A stretch of DNA of 40,512 nt from VMFP01 sp964630025 (GTDB lineage Bacteria > Patescibacteriota > Andersenbacteria > UBA10190 > CAIZMI01): positions 1 to 40,512 of the forward strand of contig CAZVRG010000006.1 in assembly GCA_964630025.1 (NCBI GenBank), given 5' to 3'. Made by a program: the position numbers and the translations under genes. The notes below the pieces were generated by a model. That model made no database searches. It was not told the origin of the DNA and saw only the letters and a program-made list of their open reading frames with translations. Shown here one piece after another: positions 31,002-40,406 of this stretch. Position 1 is the first letter of the stretch. Every line of letters begins with the position of its first letter.

Positions 31002-33509
31002 TCATTCTTTTTCGCCTGCGAAGGTCGTGAAGGATGCGATGGAATCGCCCGTGTCCAGACGCATCACGCGCACGCCCTGCGTGGCACGGCCGAGCACACG
31101 AATGCTGTCCATGGGAACGCGAATTGCTTGTCCTTTTGCGGACGTGACGATGACCGTCGCGTCTTCATTCACGGCCACGGGCGTGAGCGCCATACCCACG
31201 ACGGATCCTGTTTTTGAAGTTACCTGCGCGGTTTTGATGCCGGAACCGGCGCGCCGCTGCACTTTGTACGCCGAGAGCAGCGTGCGCTTTCCAAATCCGT
31301 GTTCCGTGAGGACAAGCACATGGAACTGGTTCGGCTTCACGTCTTGGATGTGCGCCATGCCGATCACTTCGTCGCTGCGCTTCAGGCGCATCGCATGGAC
31401 GCCGGCTGCCGGACGACCCATCGGGCGCGCGTCGTTTTCCTTGAACCGAATAGATTGGCCGCGCGCGGTCACCAGCATGATGTGGTCACTGCCGCTGGTG
31501 CGCGCAACCCAGTCGAGCGTGTCTCCTTTATGCAGGCGAATCGCAATGAGCCCGCTCCGGCGCACGTTCGCAAACTCGGCAAGCGGCACGCGCTTCACCG
31601 TTCCTTGACGGGTGACCATCACCAAAAATCCGGCTGCAGGAGCGGCCTCTTTTTTCTGTGCTTTTGTTTTTCCGCTTGTTCGTGTCCGTTGTTGCGTCGT
31701 GCCTTTCGGAAGTGCAAGCACGGCAGTGACTTTTTCGCCGCTTCCGAGCGAAAGGAAGTTGGGCAGTGCTTGCCCTTTTGCCGTGCGCGAGGCGAGGGGA
31801 AGATCGTATGCCTTTGCCGCAAACACGCGACCAAGGTTCGTGAAGAAGAGAACGTCCGCGTGCGTCCGTGTGACAAACAGGGTATCCACCGTGTCCTCTT
31901 CTTTGGTGGTCATACCGATCACGCCTTTGCCGCCGCGCCGCTGCACGCGATAGGCCGTGACCGGGAGCCGCTTCACATAGCCGCCCGCGGTCACGATGAC
32001 GACCGTGTCTTCGTCAGGGATGAGATCTTCCTCGCGGAACTCGCCAATGGGCTGTGCGACCACGGTGGTGCGACGTTCTTCGCCATAGCGCTCCTTGACA
32101 CGCTGCAGCTCGCCCATAACAACTGTGGTGATTTTTTTCGGACTGCCGAGGAGTTCCATGAGTTCGCGGATGAGGCGGCGTTTCTCGGTAAGTTCATCCT
32201 GCACTGCTTTTCGTTCAAGCCCCGCAAGCGGTTGCAAGCGCATTTCCAGAATGGCGGTTGCCTGCGCTGCCGAGAAATCAAATTTCTTCCGCAAATTTGC
32301 GTGTGCGTCTTCTTTCGACTCGCTTTTCTTGATGGTGGTGATGATCGCATCAATATGATCGAGCGCCTTCGTGAGCCCTTCGAGAATGTGCGCGCGTTCT
32401 TTCGCGCGTGCGAGCTCATACTCGCTGCGTCGACGGACAACCACGCGCTGATGCTCGAGGAACTGTTCCAGGAGCGCCTTGAGGGTCAGCACGCGCGGCT
32501 CGATGCCATTCACCAAGGCGAGAAGATTCACGTGGAACGTCCGCTGCAGCGCGGTGTGGGCAAACAATTGATTCAACACTTTATTCGGGACGGCATCACG
32601 CTTGAGTTCAATCACAATGCGCGTCCCGTCCTTGTCGGACTCGTCACGAAGATCGCGAATGCCTTCGAGCCGCTTGGCGCGTACGCCATCCGCAATCTCT
32701 TCCAAAAGAGAGGCTTTGTTCACTTGATAGGGAATTTCCGTCACGATGATGCGGAAATCCCCTTCTTTTTCTTCGACAATCTCCGTGCGCGCACGCGTCA
32801 CCATCGGACCCTTGCCGGTGGCATACGCCGCAGCAATGTCGCGCGCCCCGTACACAATGCCTCCGGTCGGAAAATCCGGACCACGCACGAACTCGACAAG
32901 ATCTTCAACGGTCGCGTGCGGGTCTTTGGCAAGATGCATAAGCGCATCAATGACTTCTCGCAGATTATGCGGCGGAATGTTCGTTGCCATGCCCACCGCG
33001 ATACCCACCGTTCCATTCACGAGAAGGTTCGGGAGCACGCTGGGGAGCACCGTCGGCTCCTTGCGCGTGCGATCGTAGTTTTCCGTGAAATTCACCGTGT
33101 CTTTATCGATGTTGGCGAGCATAAGCTCTCCCACACGCGCAAGCCGCGCTTCCGTGTACCGCATGGCGGCGGGCCCGTCTTCGGTGCTCCCCCAGTTTCC
33201 TTGCCCATCAATCAGCGGATGGCGCAGCGAAAAATCTTGTGTGAGACGCGCCATCGCTTCATACACGGAAAGATCCCCGTGCGGGTGGTAGCGACCGAGC
33301 ACTTCCCCGACGACGGCCGCCGATTTTCGTAATCGTCCGCCCGCACGCAGTCCCATATCGTGCATGGCGTACAAAATGCGCCGCTGGACCGGTTTCAGTC
33401 CGTCCCGCACGTCTGGCAATGCCCGTGACACGATCACGGACATGGCGTAGTCGAGATACGAATCGCGTACCTCGTCGGTTATGCCCCGCGGCTGGATCGT
33501 CTCCGGCAT
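31002..33509 (-). CDS. gyrA: DNA gyrase subunit A
   Basis: 835 residues, full length. The N-terminal breakage-reunion domain has catalytic Y118 in AAMRYTEARL, and the C-terminal wrapping domain has the GyrA box QRRGGKG, which separates gyrase from topoisomerase IV. With GyrB it introduces negative supercoils using ATP. The quinolone-resistance region reads HPHGDLSVYEA (75-85): the residue equal to E. coli Ser83 is Leu80 and the one equal to Asp87 is Glu84. It follows the small membrane-protein gene by 9 bases. A 677-residue open frame on the other strand is a codon-bias shadow. Confidence 0.97.
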   Translation of the reverse strand: MPETIQPRGITDEVRDSYLDYAMSVIVSRALPDVRDGLKPVQRRILYAMHDMGLRAGGRLRKSAAVVGEVLGRYHPHGDLSVYEAMARLTQDFSLRHPLIDGQGNWGSTEDGPAAMRYTEARLARVGELMLANIDKDTVNFTENYDRTRKEPTVLPSVLPNLLVNGTVGIAVGMATNIPPHNLREVIDALMHLAKDPHATVEDLVEFVRGPDFPTGGIVYGARDIAAAYATGKGPMVTRARTEIVEEKEGDFRIIVTEIPYQVNKASLLEEIADGVRAKRLEGIRDLRDESDKDGTRIVIELKRDAVPNKVLNQLFAHTALQRTFHVNLLALVNGIEPRVLTLKALLEQFLEHQRVVVRRRSEYELARAKERAHILEGLTKALDHIDAIITTIKKSESKEDAHANLRKKFDFSAAQATAILEMRLQPLAGLERKAVQDELTEKRRLIRELMELLGSPKKITTVVMGELQRVKERYGEERRTTVVAQPIGEFREEDLIPDEDTVVIVTAGGYVKRLPVTAYRVQRRGGKGVIGMTTKEEDTVDTLFVTRTHADVLFFTNLGRVFAAKAYDLPLASRTAKGQALPNFLSLGSGEKVTAVLALPKGTTQQRTRTSGKTKAQKKEAAPAAGFLVMVTRQGTVKRVPLAEFANVRRSGLIAIRLHKGDTLDWVARTSGSDHIMLVTARGQSIRFKENDARPMGRPAAGVHAMRLKRSDEVIGMAHIQDVKPNQFHVLVLTEHGFGKRTLLSAYKVQRRAGSGIKTAQVTSKTGSVVGMALTPVAVNEDATVIVTSAKGQAIRVPMDSIRVLGRATQGVRVMRLDTGDSIASFTTFAGEKE

Positions 33510-33518
33510 GAGGAGAAG

Positions 33519-33842
33519 TTATGGGCTCTTTGGCGGAGGTGGGCCGAAGGCGCGAAAAAGATTTGTGGAAATCTGCCCAACATCCACCGGAGACGCTGAC
33601 GCCGGTGACGCTTCCGGAGACGTTGTTGTCTCCGGTGCGGGAGACACGAGTAACGGCGCTTCCGGAAGCTCACCAACCGCCGTCGGTGACGGCGCTGGCG
33701 TCTCCGCAGAACGACGACTGATAAAGGTGACGCCGACCCAGAGCAACAGGATCAGCGCAAAGGAAAAGGCGGTGGCAACAACCACAAAGCGGCGCCGCGC
33801 GGTGAGCGGCTGCTCTTGCAAAGTGCGGAAGTACTGCAACAT
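33519..33842 (-). CDS. Small single-span membrane protein with Pro-rich external tail
   Basis: 107 residues. A basic cytoplasmic start (MLQYFRTLQEQPLTARRR) leads into one membrane segment (FVVVATAFSFALILLLWVGVTFI, ~19-41), then a Pro/Ala/Ser/Thr-rich external tail. No family recognised. It is 9 bases upstream of gyrA and 12 bases downstream of the metallo-beta-lactamase-fold gene on the same strand, so all three may share a transcript. Confidence 0.78.
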   Translation of the reverse strand: MLQYFRTLQEQPLTARRRFVVVATAFSFALILLLWVGVTFISRRSAETPAPSPTAVGELPEAPLLVSPAPETTTSPEASPASASPVDVGQISTNLFRAFGPPPPKSP

Positions 33843-33854
33843 AGGACGGTGCCT

Positions 33855-34547
33855 CTACGCGGTGAACAGTACCACAGTGGTTTCCTCGCCGCTCAAGTCC
33901 CGCTTTTTCACGCTGAAACGTTCCACCGGATCAATCTTCGATGATCCGATCTCACGAAGAAACGCGGACACCGGCTGGAGTTTCTCCGTGACCTTCCACC
34001 CGTCCTGTCGAAAGTGCATCGGCACAACCACTCGCGGTTCCATTGCGTTCACTACGCGCATGGCAGCCTCGGCATCGAGCGTGTCTCCGCCGCCAACCGG
34101 AAGAAACAGAATGTCCACGCCATTCAGGCTTTCCAGAATGTCGCTTGCGGGAACAGCACGTAAATCCCCTACATGGACCAGCCGAAGCCCTTCGTGATCA
34201 AACGTAAAGAGTGTTGGTTCGCTGGCCGTTTCGCCATCGGTCGCCGGGCGTTTTCCCTGTGTTCCTCCCACCCGGTCCCCATGCGTGCTGGCGCTTCCGC
34301 CTACGGGGATGCCATGAATGAATACCCCTTTCACTTCGAATTCGCCGGGATGATCGATCACGAACGGCTCACCGATGATCCCGTCCAAATACCCGTGTGC
34401 CGGACTGTGCGGATTACTGGTGGTGACAATATCCGCTTTTGCGCGGAGCGGGCGCGGCGCAACGCTCGGTCCATAGGGATCGAGGACAAGTACTGCGTCC
34501 TTTGTCTCAAGTTTAAAGGCAGAAAGCCCCAACCAACTGATGTGCAT
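33855..34547 (-). CDS. Metallo-beta-lactamase-fold protein (UlaG-like) with degenerate metal site
   Basis: 230 residues from ATG 34545-34547. It follows the Lactamase_B_3/UlaG-like pattern common in Patescibacteria: MHISWLGLSAFKLETKDAVLVLDPYG, then GEPFVIDHPGEFEVKGVFIHGI, RLVHVGDL, DILFLPVGGGDTLDAEAA and RVVVPMHF. The usual HxHxDH metal motif is replaced by SNPHSPAH, so the first His and the Asp are missing, while later His and Asp residues remain. A function other than hydrolysis, or an altered metal site, is possible. The start is chosen by similarity; the upstream frame has no coding character. Confidence 0.82.
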   Translation of the reverse strand: MHISWLGLSAFKLETKDAVLVLDPYGPSVAPRPLRAKADIVTTSNPHSPAHGYLDGIIGEPFVIDHPGEFEVKGVFIHGIPVGGSASTHGDRVGGTQGKRPATDGETASEPTLFTFDHEGLRLVHVGDLRAVPASDILESLNGVDILFLPVGGGDTLDAEAAMRVVNAMEPRVVVPMHFRQDGWKVTEKLQPVSAFLREIGSSKIDPVERFSVKKRDLSGEETTVVLFTA

Positions 34548-34656
34548 AGCGAAGGGTAGTAGCGTGTAGCTTCTTAGCTTGTAGGACGACGAACAGCGGA
34601 CACAACCTAAAAAGCTACCAGCGACAAGCGCAGACACTACCGTAGCATGCGTGCTC

Positions 34657-34685
34657 TTGCCTCACAAGACCCATTCTTGTATATT
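34657..34685 (+). promoter_or_regulatory. Promoter of the S1 protein gene
   Basis: TTGCCT (34657-34662), 17-base spacer, TATATT (34680-34685). The hexamer ends 10 bases before the ATG at 34696, so the 5' leader would be only about 4 bases. Confidence 0.78.
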
Positions 34686-34695
34686 CTCCCGACAT

Positions 34696-35943
34696 ATGAC
34701 TCCACGTCGTGCCGCCCAGATTGGTACGCAACAGCAGAACGCGGACTCCCCGTTCGCCCGTCTTCTTGCTGCACATCCAGACGCGCTGCGCGCGTTGCAC
34801 GCCGGGGACATTGTGAAAGGAACCGTTCTGGAAATCGCGCCGAGCTCCCTGTATGTGGACTTGGGCTCGCAGGGCGTCGGCATTGTGTTTGGACGTGAAT
34901 TGCTCGATGCGGCAGACACCTTCCGCATGGTGCGCATCGGCGATGATATCGAAGCGGTTGTCCTCGATCCCGAAAACGATCAAGGGTACATCGAACTCTC
35001 TCTGCGCAGCGCATCGGAAGAGAAAAGTTGGGCGCGCTTGGAAGCACGAAAAGAATCCGGAGAAATATTCCCCGCCCAGATTATGGATGCAAACAAGGGT
35101 GGCCTCATTATTCGACTGGAAGGCATTACCGGATTTCTTCCCGTTTCGCAACTGTCGGCCGAGCACTATCCGCGCGTGGAGGGCGGCGACAAGCAGCAGA
35201 TTTTTGATCGCCTGAAACAGTATGTCGGGCAACTCTTTAATGTGCGCGTGCTCACCGCCGACCGCCGCGAAGGAAAACTCATTGTCTCGGAAAAGGCAGC
35301 GATGACCGCCGAGATGGAAGGTGCGCTGGGCGACCTGAAGGAAAGAACGGAAGTTGAGGGTGTCGTGAGCGGCATTGTGGACTTCGGCGTGTTCATCAAG
35401 TTCCAGCGTGGAGGACAGGACCTGGAAGGCCTTGTCCATATTTCGGAACTCGCCTGGCAGCGCGTTGATGACCCGAAAGATTATGCAAGCGTTGGCCAGA
35501 AAGTGCGCGCGGTGGTGCTCGCGGTGGAGGGCACGCGCATTTCTCTCTCGCTGAAGCGCCTGCGCGAAGATCCGTGGCTGACGGTGGAGCAGCGCTACAA
35601 AGTCGGTGACATGGTGGAAGGTCGCGTGCTGAAGCTCACCCCGTACGGCGCATTTGTGAAGCTGGATGAAGACATTCACGGACTCGCGCACATTAGCGAA
35701 CTGTCCGGAAAAGAAGGTATGCGACCCGAGGATGTGGTGAACGTCGGGAAACAGTACAAACTGCGCATCATCAGCGTGGAGCCGCAAGAGCATCGTCTCG
35801 GCTTGTCCTTGAAAGCAGAAGCATCGTCCGAAGAGAAGAAACCTGGCCGGCAGGCAGACGGGCCTGCACGCAAAGCACCGCGTGCCAAAAAAGAGTCCAC
35901 GACAAAGGGTACGGGGAAGGAAAAAACAAAGCACAAGGAATAG
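34696..35943 (+). CDS. rpsA: S1 RNA-binding-domain protein (bS1-like, four S1 domains)
   Basis: 415 residues with four S1 domains: 1 at ~37-105 (LHAGDIVKGTVLEIAPSSLYVDLGS), 2 at ~125-190 (FPAQIMDANKGGLIIRLEGITGFLP), 3 at ~210-285 (VEGVVSGIVDFGVFIKFQRGGQDLEGLVHISEL), 4 at ~300-370 (VEGRVLKLTPYGAFVKLDEDIHGLAHISEL). A Lys-rich tail closes it. Four domains is the short bS1 form typical of Gram-positives and Patescibacteria; E. coli has six. It helps mRNA bind the 30S subunit. The ATG at 34696 is preferred over a GTG at 34651 because a promoter lies between them. A strong hairpin follows the stop. Confidence 0.9.
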   Translation: MTPRRAAQIGTQQQNADSPFARLLAAHPDALRALHAGDIVKGTVLEIAPSSLYVDLGSQGVGIVFGRELLDAADTFRMVRIGDDIEAVVLDPENDQGYIELSLRSASEEKSWARLEARKESGEIFPAQIMDANKGGLIIRLEGITGFLPVSQLSAEHYPRVEGGDKQQIFDRLKQYVGQLFNVRVLTADRREGKLIVSEKAAMTAEMEGALGDLKERTEVEGVVSGIVDFGVFIKFQRGGQDLEGLVHISELAWQRVDDPKDYASVGQKVRAVVLAVEGTRISLSLKRLREDPWLTVEQRYKVGDMVEGRVLKLTPYGAFVKLDEDIHGLAHISELSGKEGMRPEDVVNVGKQYKLRIISVEPQEHRLGLSLKAEASSEEKKPGRQADGPARKAPRAKKESTTKGTGKEKTKHKE

Positions 35944-35960
35944 ACGCAACATGAAGAAGA

Positions 35961-35986
35961 AAGAGCGGCGAGGGACTCGTCGCTCT
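35961..35986. terminator. Bidirectional hairpin terminator after the S1 gene
   Basis: AAGAGCGGCGAG and CTCGTCGCTCTT pair over 12 positions with one wobble and a short loop; TTGTTCTTT follows on the plus strand and a pyrimidine-rich TTTCTTCTT on the minus strand. It lies between two convergent genes. Confidence 0.85.
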
Positions 35987-35992
35987 TGTTCT

Positions 35993-36271
35993 TTACTCCT
36001 CCTGACCTAGATCTGACGGAGGATGTTTGATGCGGGCACGCACAACCAGTGTTGGACCAGTACCATGCGCATCCTTCACGCCTGGTTGCAACGGTGTGTG
36101 CTCCTTTGTGCATCCTGCACAGCACACAATCTCCACCGTGTCTCCCTGAAACTCCGCGGGAATGGCAGCGTCCTTTCCTGCCCATGGAGAGAATTCCTTT
36201 GTCGCATCGACACGTGTGCGATGCTTTCGACATTTAGGACATTGCTGCACACGCGTGAAACCAGCTGACAT
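35993..36271 (-). CDS. Small zinc-binding-type protein, unknown
   Basis: 92 residues from ATG 36269-36271, chosen because GGGAGGA lies 5 bases upstream and the longer frame has no coding character. Cysteines C11/C14 (CPKC) and C50/C51/C54 (CCAGC) would bind one zinc ion. KHRTRVDATKEFSPW precedes a strand-like stretch (QGDTVEIVCCAGC), which recalls zinc-ribbon folds of ribosomal-protein size, but no family is clear. It converges on the S1 gene. Confidence 0.7.
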   Translation of the reverse strand: MSAGFTRVQQCPKCRKHRTRVDATKEFSPWAGKDAAIPAEFQGDTVEIVCCAGCTKEHTPLQPGVKDAHGTGPTLVVRARIKHPPSDLGQEE

Positions 36272-36417
36272 AGTATTCCTCCCGTTCTCGTACAGAGGCG
36301 ATGGTTTCCGTATACAAGGGCTGTTCCTAGCGCGAACGTACCAAAGTGTTGTCTCTCTGTCCAGAATCACCTGATGGTCTTTTTCACTGCTCTTGCGTAC
36401 ACTTCATCCCTTCACCT

Positions 36418-37413
36418 ATGCCCGAGCGCGCAGAACGCTCTCCCCACGACGCCGATGTGCTGCCAGCATTTCGGGAACATCTTTTTCGGAACGCATTCTT
36501 TCCGAAAGACAGCACCATTCTTGTCGGCGTTTCCGGACGCAGCGATTCTGTTGCGCTTCTGCGACTGCTCGCAACAGTGGCGCCAGATCTGCAGATCACG
36601 CTTCTGATCGGTCACGTACAACGAGACGATGCTCCTGAAGCCCACGATGATGCAGCATTCGTTCGGCATCTTGCGGATACCCTCGCTCTTCCTCTTGATA
36701 TCCTTGCTGCAGAATCTTCTTCCGCAACATACGAACCGTTTTGGAAGACCCCGCTGATTGCACTTGCCGAACGCCGCGGTGCGTACCGCATTGCCACCGC
36801 GGAAACACGCGAAGACTGCGCAGAACGTTTGCTCCACGCAGTGATGGGCTCTTCGGCACAGCTTGAGAGGTTGCTCGTCTCTGTTGAAGAGCCGTTCGTT
36901 CGCCCCGTGCTTCCCTTTTCGCACGAAGCATGCGTGACCTATCTCACGCAGCGCAGTTTTGCATTCCGCGCGCACCCGCACGCGCTTGCACTCGATACGC
37001 TTCCAGCACGGATCCGTCTGTTGCTGTTGCCTCTTCTTGAGCGGCATCTGGACACACACGCGCTTTCAAGCCTTGCAACCGCAAGCGAGGTCCTCAACGC
37101 AGAGCGCGCGTTTATCGATACACTCGCGCCTGCCGCGCGCGAGGACGTGCATTGGCAGCAACACGATGCGCGCATTGCGCTGGAGAGAGCTCACTTCATA
37201 CGCCTTCCTCTTCCGCTCCGCTATCGTCTTCTTTTTGACGGCGCGCACTCCGTTACTCCCGCGGTCGCCCTCACGCGCAGCGAACTTCTGCACCTTGATA
37301 CAGAGATACAGTCTCTGGCATCCGGCGAGGAACGACGTGTGGGGAGGTTGAAAGTCTCTCGGAGCGGCGGTATCCTCACGCTGCACTCCAATCCTGTATT
37401 CCCACGCCCATAA
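36418..37413 (+). CDS. tilS: tRNA(Ile)-lysidine synthase, divergent
   Basis: 331 residues with an N-type PP-loop ATPase domain: ILVGVSGRSDSVALLRLLATVAPDL holds the P-loop (family SGGxDS; here SGRSDS), LLIGHVQRDDAPEAHDDAAFVRHLADTLALPL is the second strand-helix unit, and TAETREDCAERLLHAVMGSSA replaces the usual HNADDQAET. TilS converts C34 of the CAU-anticodon tRNA-Ile to lysidine and is normally essential. Glycine and histidine replacements in two core motifs make activity uncertain, yet the gene keeps the tilS-ftsH order seen in many bacteria. ATG 36418 is chosen by family start; TACACT lies 14 bases upstream. It ends 4 bases before ftsH. Confidence 0.8.
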   Translation: MPERAERSPHDADVLPAFREHLFRNAFFPKDSTILVGVSGRSDSVALLRLLATVAPDLQITLLIGHVQRDDAPEAHDDAAFVRHLADTLALPLDILAAESSSATYEPFWKTPLIALAERRGAYRIATAETREDCAERLLHAVMGSSAQLERLLVSVEEPFVRPVLPFSHEACVTYLTQRSFAFRAHPHALALDTLPARIRLLLLPLLERHLDTHALSSLATASEVLNAERAFIDTLAPAAREDVHWQQHDARIALERAHFIRLPLPLRYRLLFDGAHSVTPAVALTRSELLHLDTEIQSLASGEERRVGRLKVSRSGGILTLHSNPVFPRP

Positions 37414-37417
37414 CACC

Positions 37418-39378
37418 ATGGCTCGTTTTCGTCTTCCGTTCTCCGAGGAGAACCCCAACATGTCCCGGCGCTTGAGCACCGCGCTGATTGCGCTTGCTAT
37501 TCTTTCCGGCATCATCGCCCTTTACGGCATTCCCGTTGAAGAAACTCCAACGATTCCTCTCACCGAAGTCGCACAAAAAATTTCCAACGGGGAAATCACG
37601 AAAGTGAGCGTGCAAGAAGATGCCCTGCTGTTGGAGCGTACGGACGGCGGAAAAGTACGCGCCGTTCGCGAAACAGACGCGTCCGTCACGGAATCGCTGC
37701 GGAATCTGGGGGTCTCCGATACCGCACTGCGCGCTGTCACCATCGAAGTGAAGCGTCCCTCCGGACTCGTCTTTTGGCTGGCCACGTTGCTTCCTTCGCT
37801 GCTGCCATTTGTGCTCTTTGCGCTCTTTATGCTGTTCATGATTCGCTCGGCAACCGCGGCGAGCAACCGGGCCATGGGGTTTGGCCAGGTGCGTGCAAAG
37901 CCGGTTGGTGAACTGCCGCCAAAGAAAAAGGTGACCTTCCGGGACGTTGCTGGAGCACGAGAAGCGAAAGAGGAGCTCATGGAAGTTGTGGAATTCCTGA
38001 AGCACCCGCAGAAATTTACCGCGCTCGGTGCCCGCATTCCAAAGGGCGTGCTGCTTGTCGGACCGCCAGGAACAGGGAAAACCCTTCTGGCAAAAGCGGT
38101 TGCCGGTGAGGCAAACGTGCCGTTCTTCCACATGAGTGGATCGGAGTTTGTGGAAATGTTCGTTGGCGTCGGTGCCAGCCGCGTGCGGAGCCTCTTCGCA
38201 AAAGCAAAACGCTACGCACCGGCGATTGTCTTCGTGGACGAGCTGGATGCAGTAGGACGCATGCGGGGCGCGGGCCTCGGCGGCGGACATGACGAGCGCG
38301 AGCAAACCTTAAACCAGATCCTGGTAGAAATGGACGGCTTCGACACGGAAGACCGACNNNNNNNNNNGAGGTTCTTGATCCGGCACTGCTCCGCCCCGGA
38401 CGCTTTGACCGTCATGTCACCCTCGATATGCCAGACATCAACGAACGCGAAGAAATTCTGAACGTGCACGTTGGACAAAAGCCCATCGCGAAAACAGTGC
38501 ATCTCCGCACCATTGCGGAACGAACGCCGGGATTCAGCGGCGCGGATCTGAGTAATCTTCTGAACGAAGCGGCGATCTTTGCCGCGCGCCGAAATAAGAA
38601 AACGGTCGGCATGCCCGATCTTATTGACGCCATCGAGAAAGTCTTATTGGGACCGGAACGGAAGAGCCATGTGTTCAGCGTCAAGGAAAAAGAAATTGCC
38701 GCGATCCACGAGGCTGGGCATGCAACGGTGGCCTATGTGCTTCCCCATGTAGACCCGGTCCGGAAAATCAGTATCGTGTCTCGTGGTCGCGCCGGCGGAT
38801 TTACGCTCAAACTGCCGGAAGAAGACAAGCACCTGCACTCGCGCAGCGAGTTCTTGGGAGAGCTTGCCACACTGTTGGGCGGCTACGCGGCAGAATCTCT
38901 GTACTACAGAGACATCACCACAGGTGCGGGAAATGACCTGAAGCGCGCCACACAACTCGCACGTCGAATCGTGACGGAATACGGCATGAGCCGTCTTGGC
39001 CCAATCACTTTTGGCGAGCGGGAAGAGGCCGTCTTCCTCGGCCGGGATTTCATGGAGCACCGCAATTATTCGGAAACCACCGCGTCCAAAATTGACGATG
39101 AAGTCCAGCGCCTGCTGCAGGATGCGCGGACAAAAGCGGAAGATGTCCTGAAGAGGTACCGTGCGAAGTGGGAAGAAGTCGCACGCGTGCTCATGGAAAA
39201 AGAAACGATCGAACAAGACGAGTTCAAGACGCTTATGGAAGGCGTCCCACGCGGTGAATCATTCACCGGTCATGGAGATACACCATCGGCAGTTCCGCGT
39301 GCAGACGATATGACGCCGGCGAATGTCACTCCGCTTCCTGCCGGACCGCAACCGGATCCAAAACCCGCGCCGGCGTGA
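37418..39378 (+). CDS. ftsH: FtsH AAA+ zinc metalloprotease (interrupted by assembly gap)
   Basis: Two open frames joined across 10 Ns at 38358-38367. The first part has two membrane segments (~18-37 and ~115-140) around an external domain, then the AAA+ domain with Walker A GPPGTGKT and Walker B IVFVDELDAVG. After the gap come LDPALLRPGRFDRH (arginine fingers), GFSGADLSNLLNEAA, the protease motif HEAGH, and a Pro-rich tail. The missing piece should hold the SRH start (IAATNRP-like), about 35-40 bases, so the frame change is explained by the placeholder Ns. FtsH degrades membrane and regulatory proteins. The start may be ATG 37418 or 37460. Confidence 0.95.
38358..38367. other. Assembly gap (10 Ns)
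   Basis: Ten ambiguous bases inside ftsH, most likely a fixed-length scaffold placeholder. Comparison with the FtsH family indicates the true gap is about 35-40 bases and carries the conserved region between the Walker B and LDPALLRPGRFDR motifs. Confidence 0.9.
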
Positions 39379-40396
39379 GAGACCCGTACAAGACCCTGCT
39401 GACGCGCCGGAGCTCCTGGATAATCTCGGTATACGAGCGGATGACGCCGGTCTCGTAATACGGAATGCCTCGCTCGGCGCAAAACACTTTCACAATGGTG
39501 CTGGCCTTGTGGAACCGGTTGCGCGGCATCGTGGGAAACACATGGTGCTCCACTTGGTAGTTTAGTCCGCCGTAGAGGATATCAACGATAGCATTGGAGC
39601 GGATGTTCCGCGCAGTGAACACCTGCTTCCGCAGGAAGTCGAGCTGCGTGCCTTTGGCGTACACCGGCATACCCTTGTGGTTGGTGGCGAACACCATGCC
39701 CATGTAAAAGCCGAACACGAACCGGTGCACGATCACGAACACGACCGCAACCCAGAATGGCAGGGCGGCGAGGAGAAGAGCCCCGTACGCGAGAAAATGA
39801 CTGATAAAGATGACGGCATCCAACCAGATTTTTCTGAGCGGTTGTGTGCGCAGAAAGGCGATGTTGCCGTTGATGAAGGCAAAGTTGGCGAACGATTGGA
39901 TCGGCAAAAAGAACCTGTGTTGATGTTTCACAACCCACCGTTCCAGGCCGTGCCGCTCCAACGCCTGCTCTTCCGTGTACGCAATAAACGGAACATCAAT
40001 ATCGGGATCCATACCCTCATGGTTCGGATCCGCATGGTGCCGGTTGTGCTTGTTCATCCACCACTGCGGACTGCCGCCAAGGAAGAAACCGCCGATGTAT
40101 GCAACAATGTTGTTGAGCGCAATGGAGGTGAAGATCTGACGGTGGCAGGCGTCATGGAAAAGAAATCCGATCTGCACGCTCACGAACGCCATCAACACCG
40201 CGTTGAGAATCTGCATCCACATGTTGTCGGTTGCGAACAAGATCATGATACTGAGCCCCAGCAGCGCCACGGTCGGTACACCGATCAAGAGATAGTACCG
40301 ATACTGCCGTTCCAGCAGGCCGGCTCTCATGACCTGCTCGCGCAGCACTGCAAAATCTCCCGGAACGTTGAGAGCCGTGGAACGGAGATGCGTCAT
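39326..40396 (-). CDS. Membrane fatty acid desaturase (front-end type)
   Basis: 356 residues with the three histidine boxes of integral-membrane acyl desaturases: HDACH, HNRHH and QVEHH. A Gln in place of the first His of the third box (QVEHHVFPTMPR) is typical of front-end Delta-5/6/8 desaturases. About four membrane segments surround the di-iron site (~47-67, ~72-95, ~205-250). It uses O2 and an electron donor to add a double bond to acyl chains; no fused cytochrome b5 is present. The ATG at 40394-40396 is supported by a promoter directly upstream; a TTG at 40435 is part of the -35 box. The 3' end overlaps ftsH by 53 bases, tail to tail. Confidence 0.92.
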   Translation of the reverse strand: MTHLRSTALNVPGDFAVLREQVMRAGLLERQYRYYLLIGVPTVALLGLSIMILFATDNMWMQILNAVLMAFVSVQIGFLFHDACHRQIFTSIALNNIVAYIGGFFLGGSPQWWMNKHNRHHADPNHEGMDPDIDVPFIAYTEEQALERHGLERWVVKHQHRFFLPIQSFANFAFINGNIAFLRTQPLRKIWLDAVIFISHFLAYGALLLAALPFWVAVVFVIVHRFVFGFYMGMVFATNHKGMPVYAKGTQLDFLRKQVFTARNIRSNAIVDILYGGLNYQVEHHVFPTMPRNRFHKASTIVKVFCAERGIPYYETGVIRSYTEIIQELRRVSRVLYGSLTPARVLDPVAVRQEAE

Positions 40397-40406
40397 CTGT
40401 GAAGAT

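Noticed and set aside
31299..33332. 677-residue open frame on the plus strand opposite gyrA
   Set aside because: Lies entirely antisense to gyrA; low-stop antisense frames arise from the GC-rich codon bias, and the translation has no domain.
34615..35952. 445-residue open frame on the minus strand opposite the S1 gene
   Set aside because: Antisense shadow of four S1 domains; Phe/His/Arg-rich translation without family features.
38341..38461. Frameshift in ftsH
   Set aside because: The two frames meet at a run of 10 Ns whose length is a placeholder; motifs on both sides are intact, so no mutation is implied.
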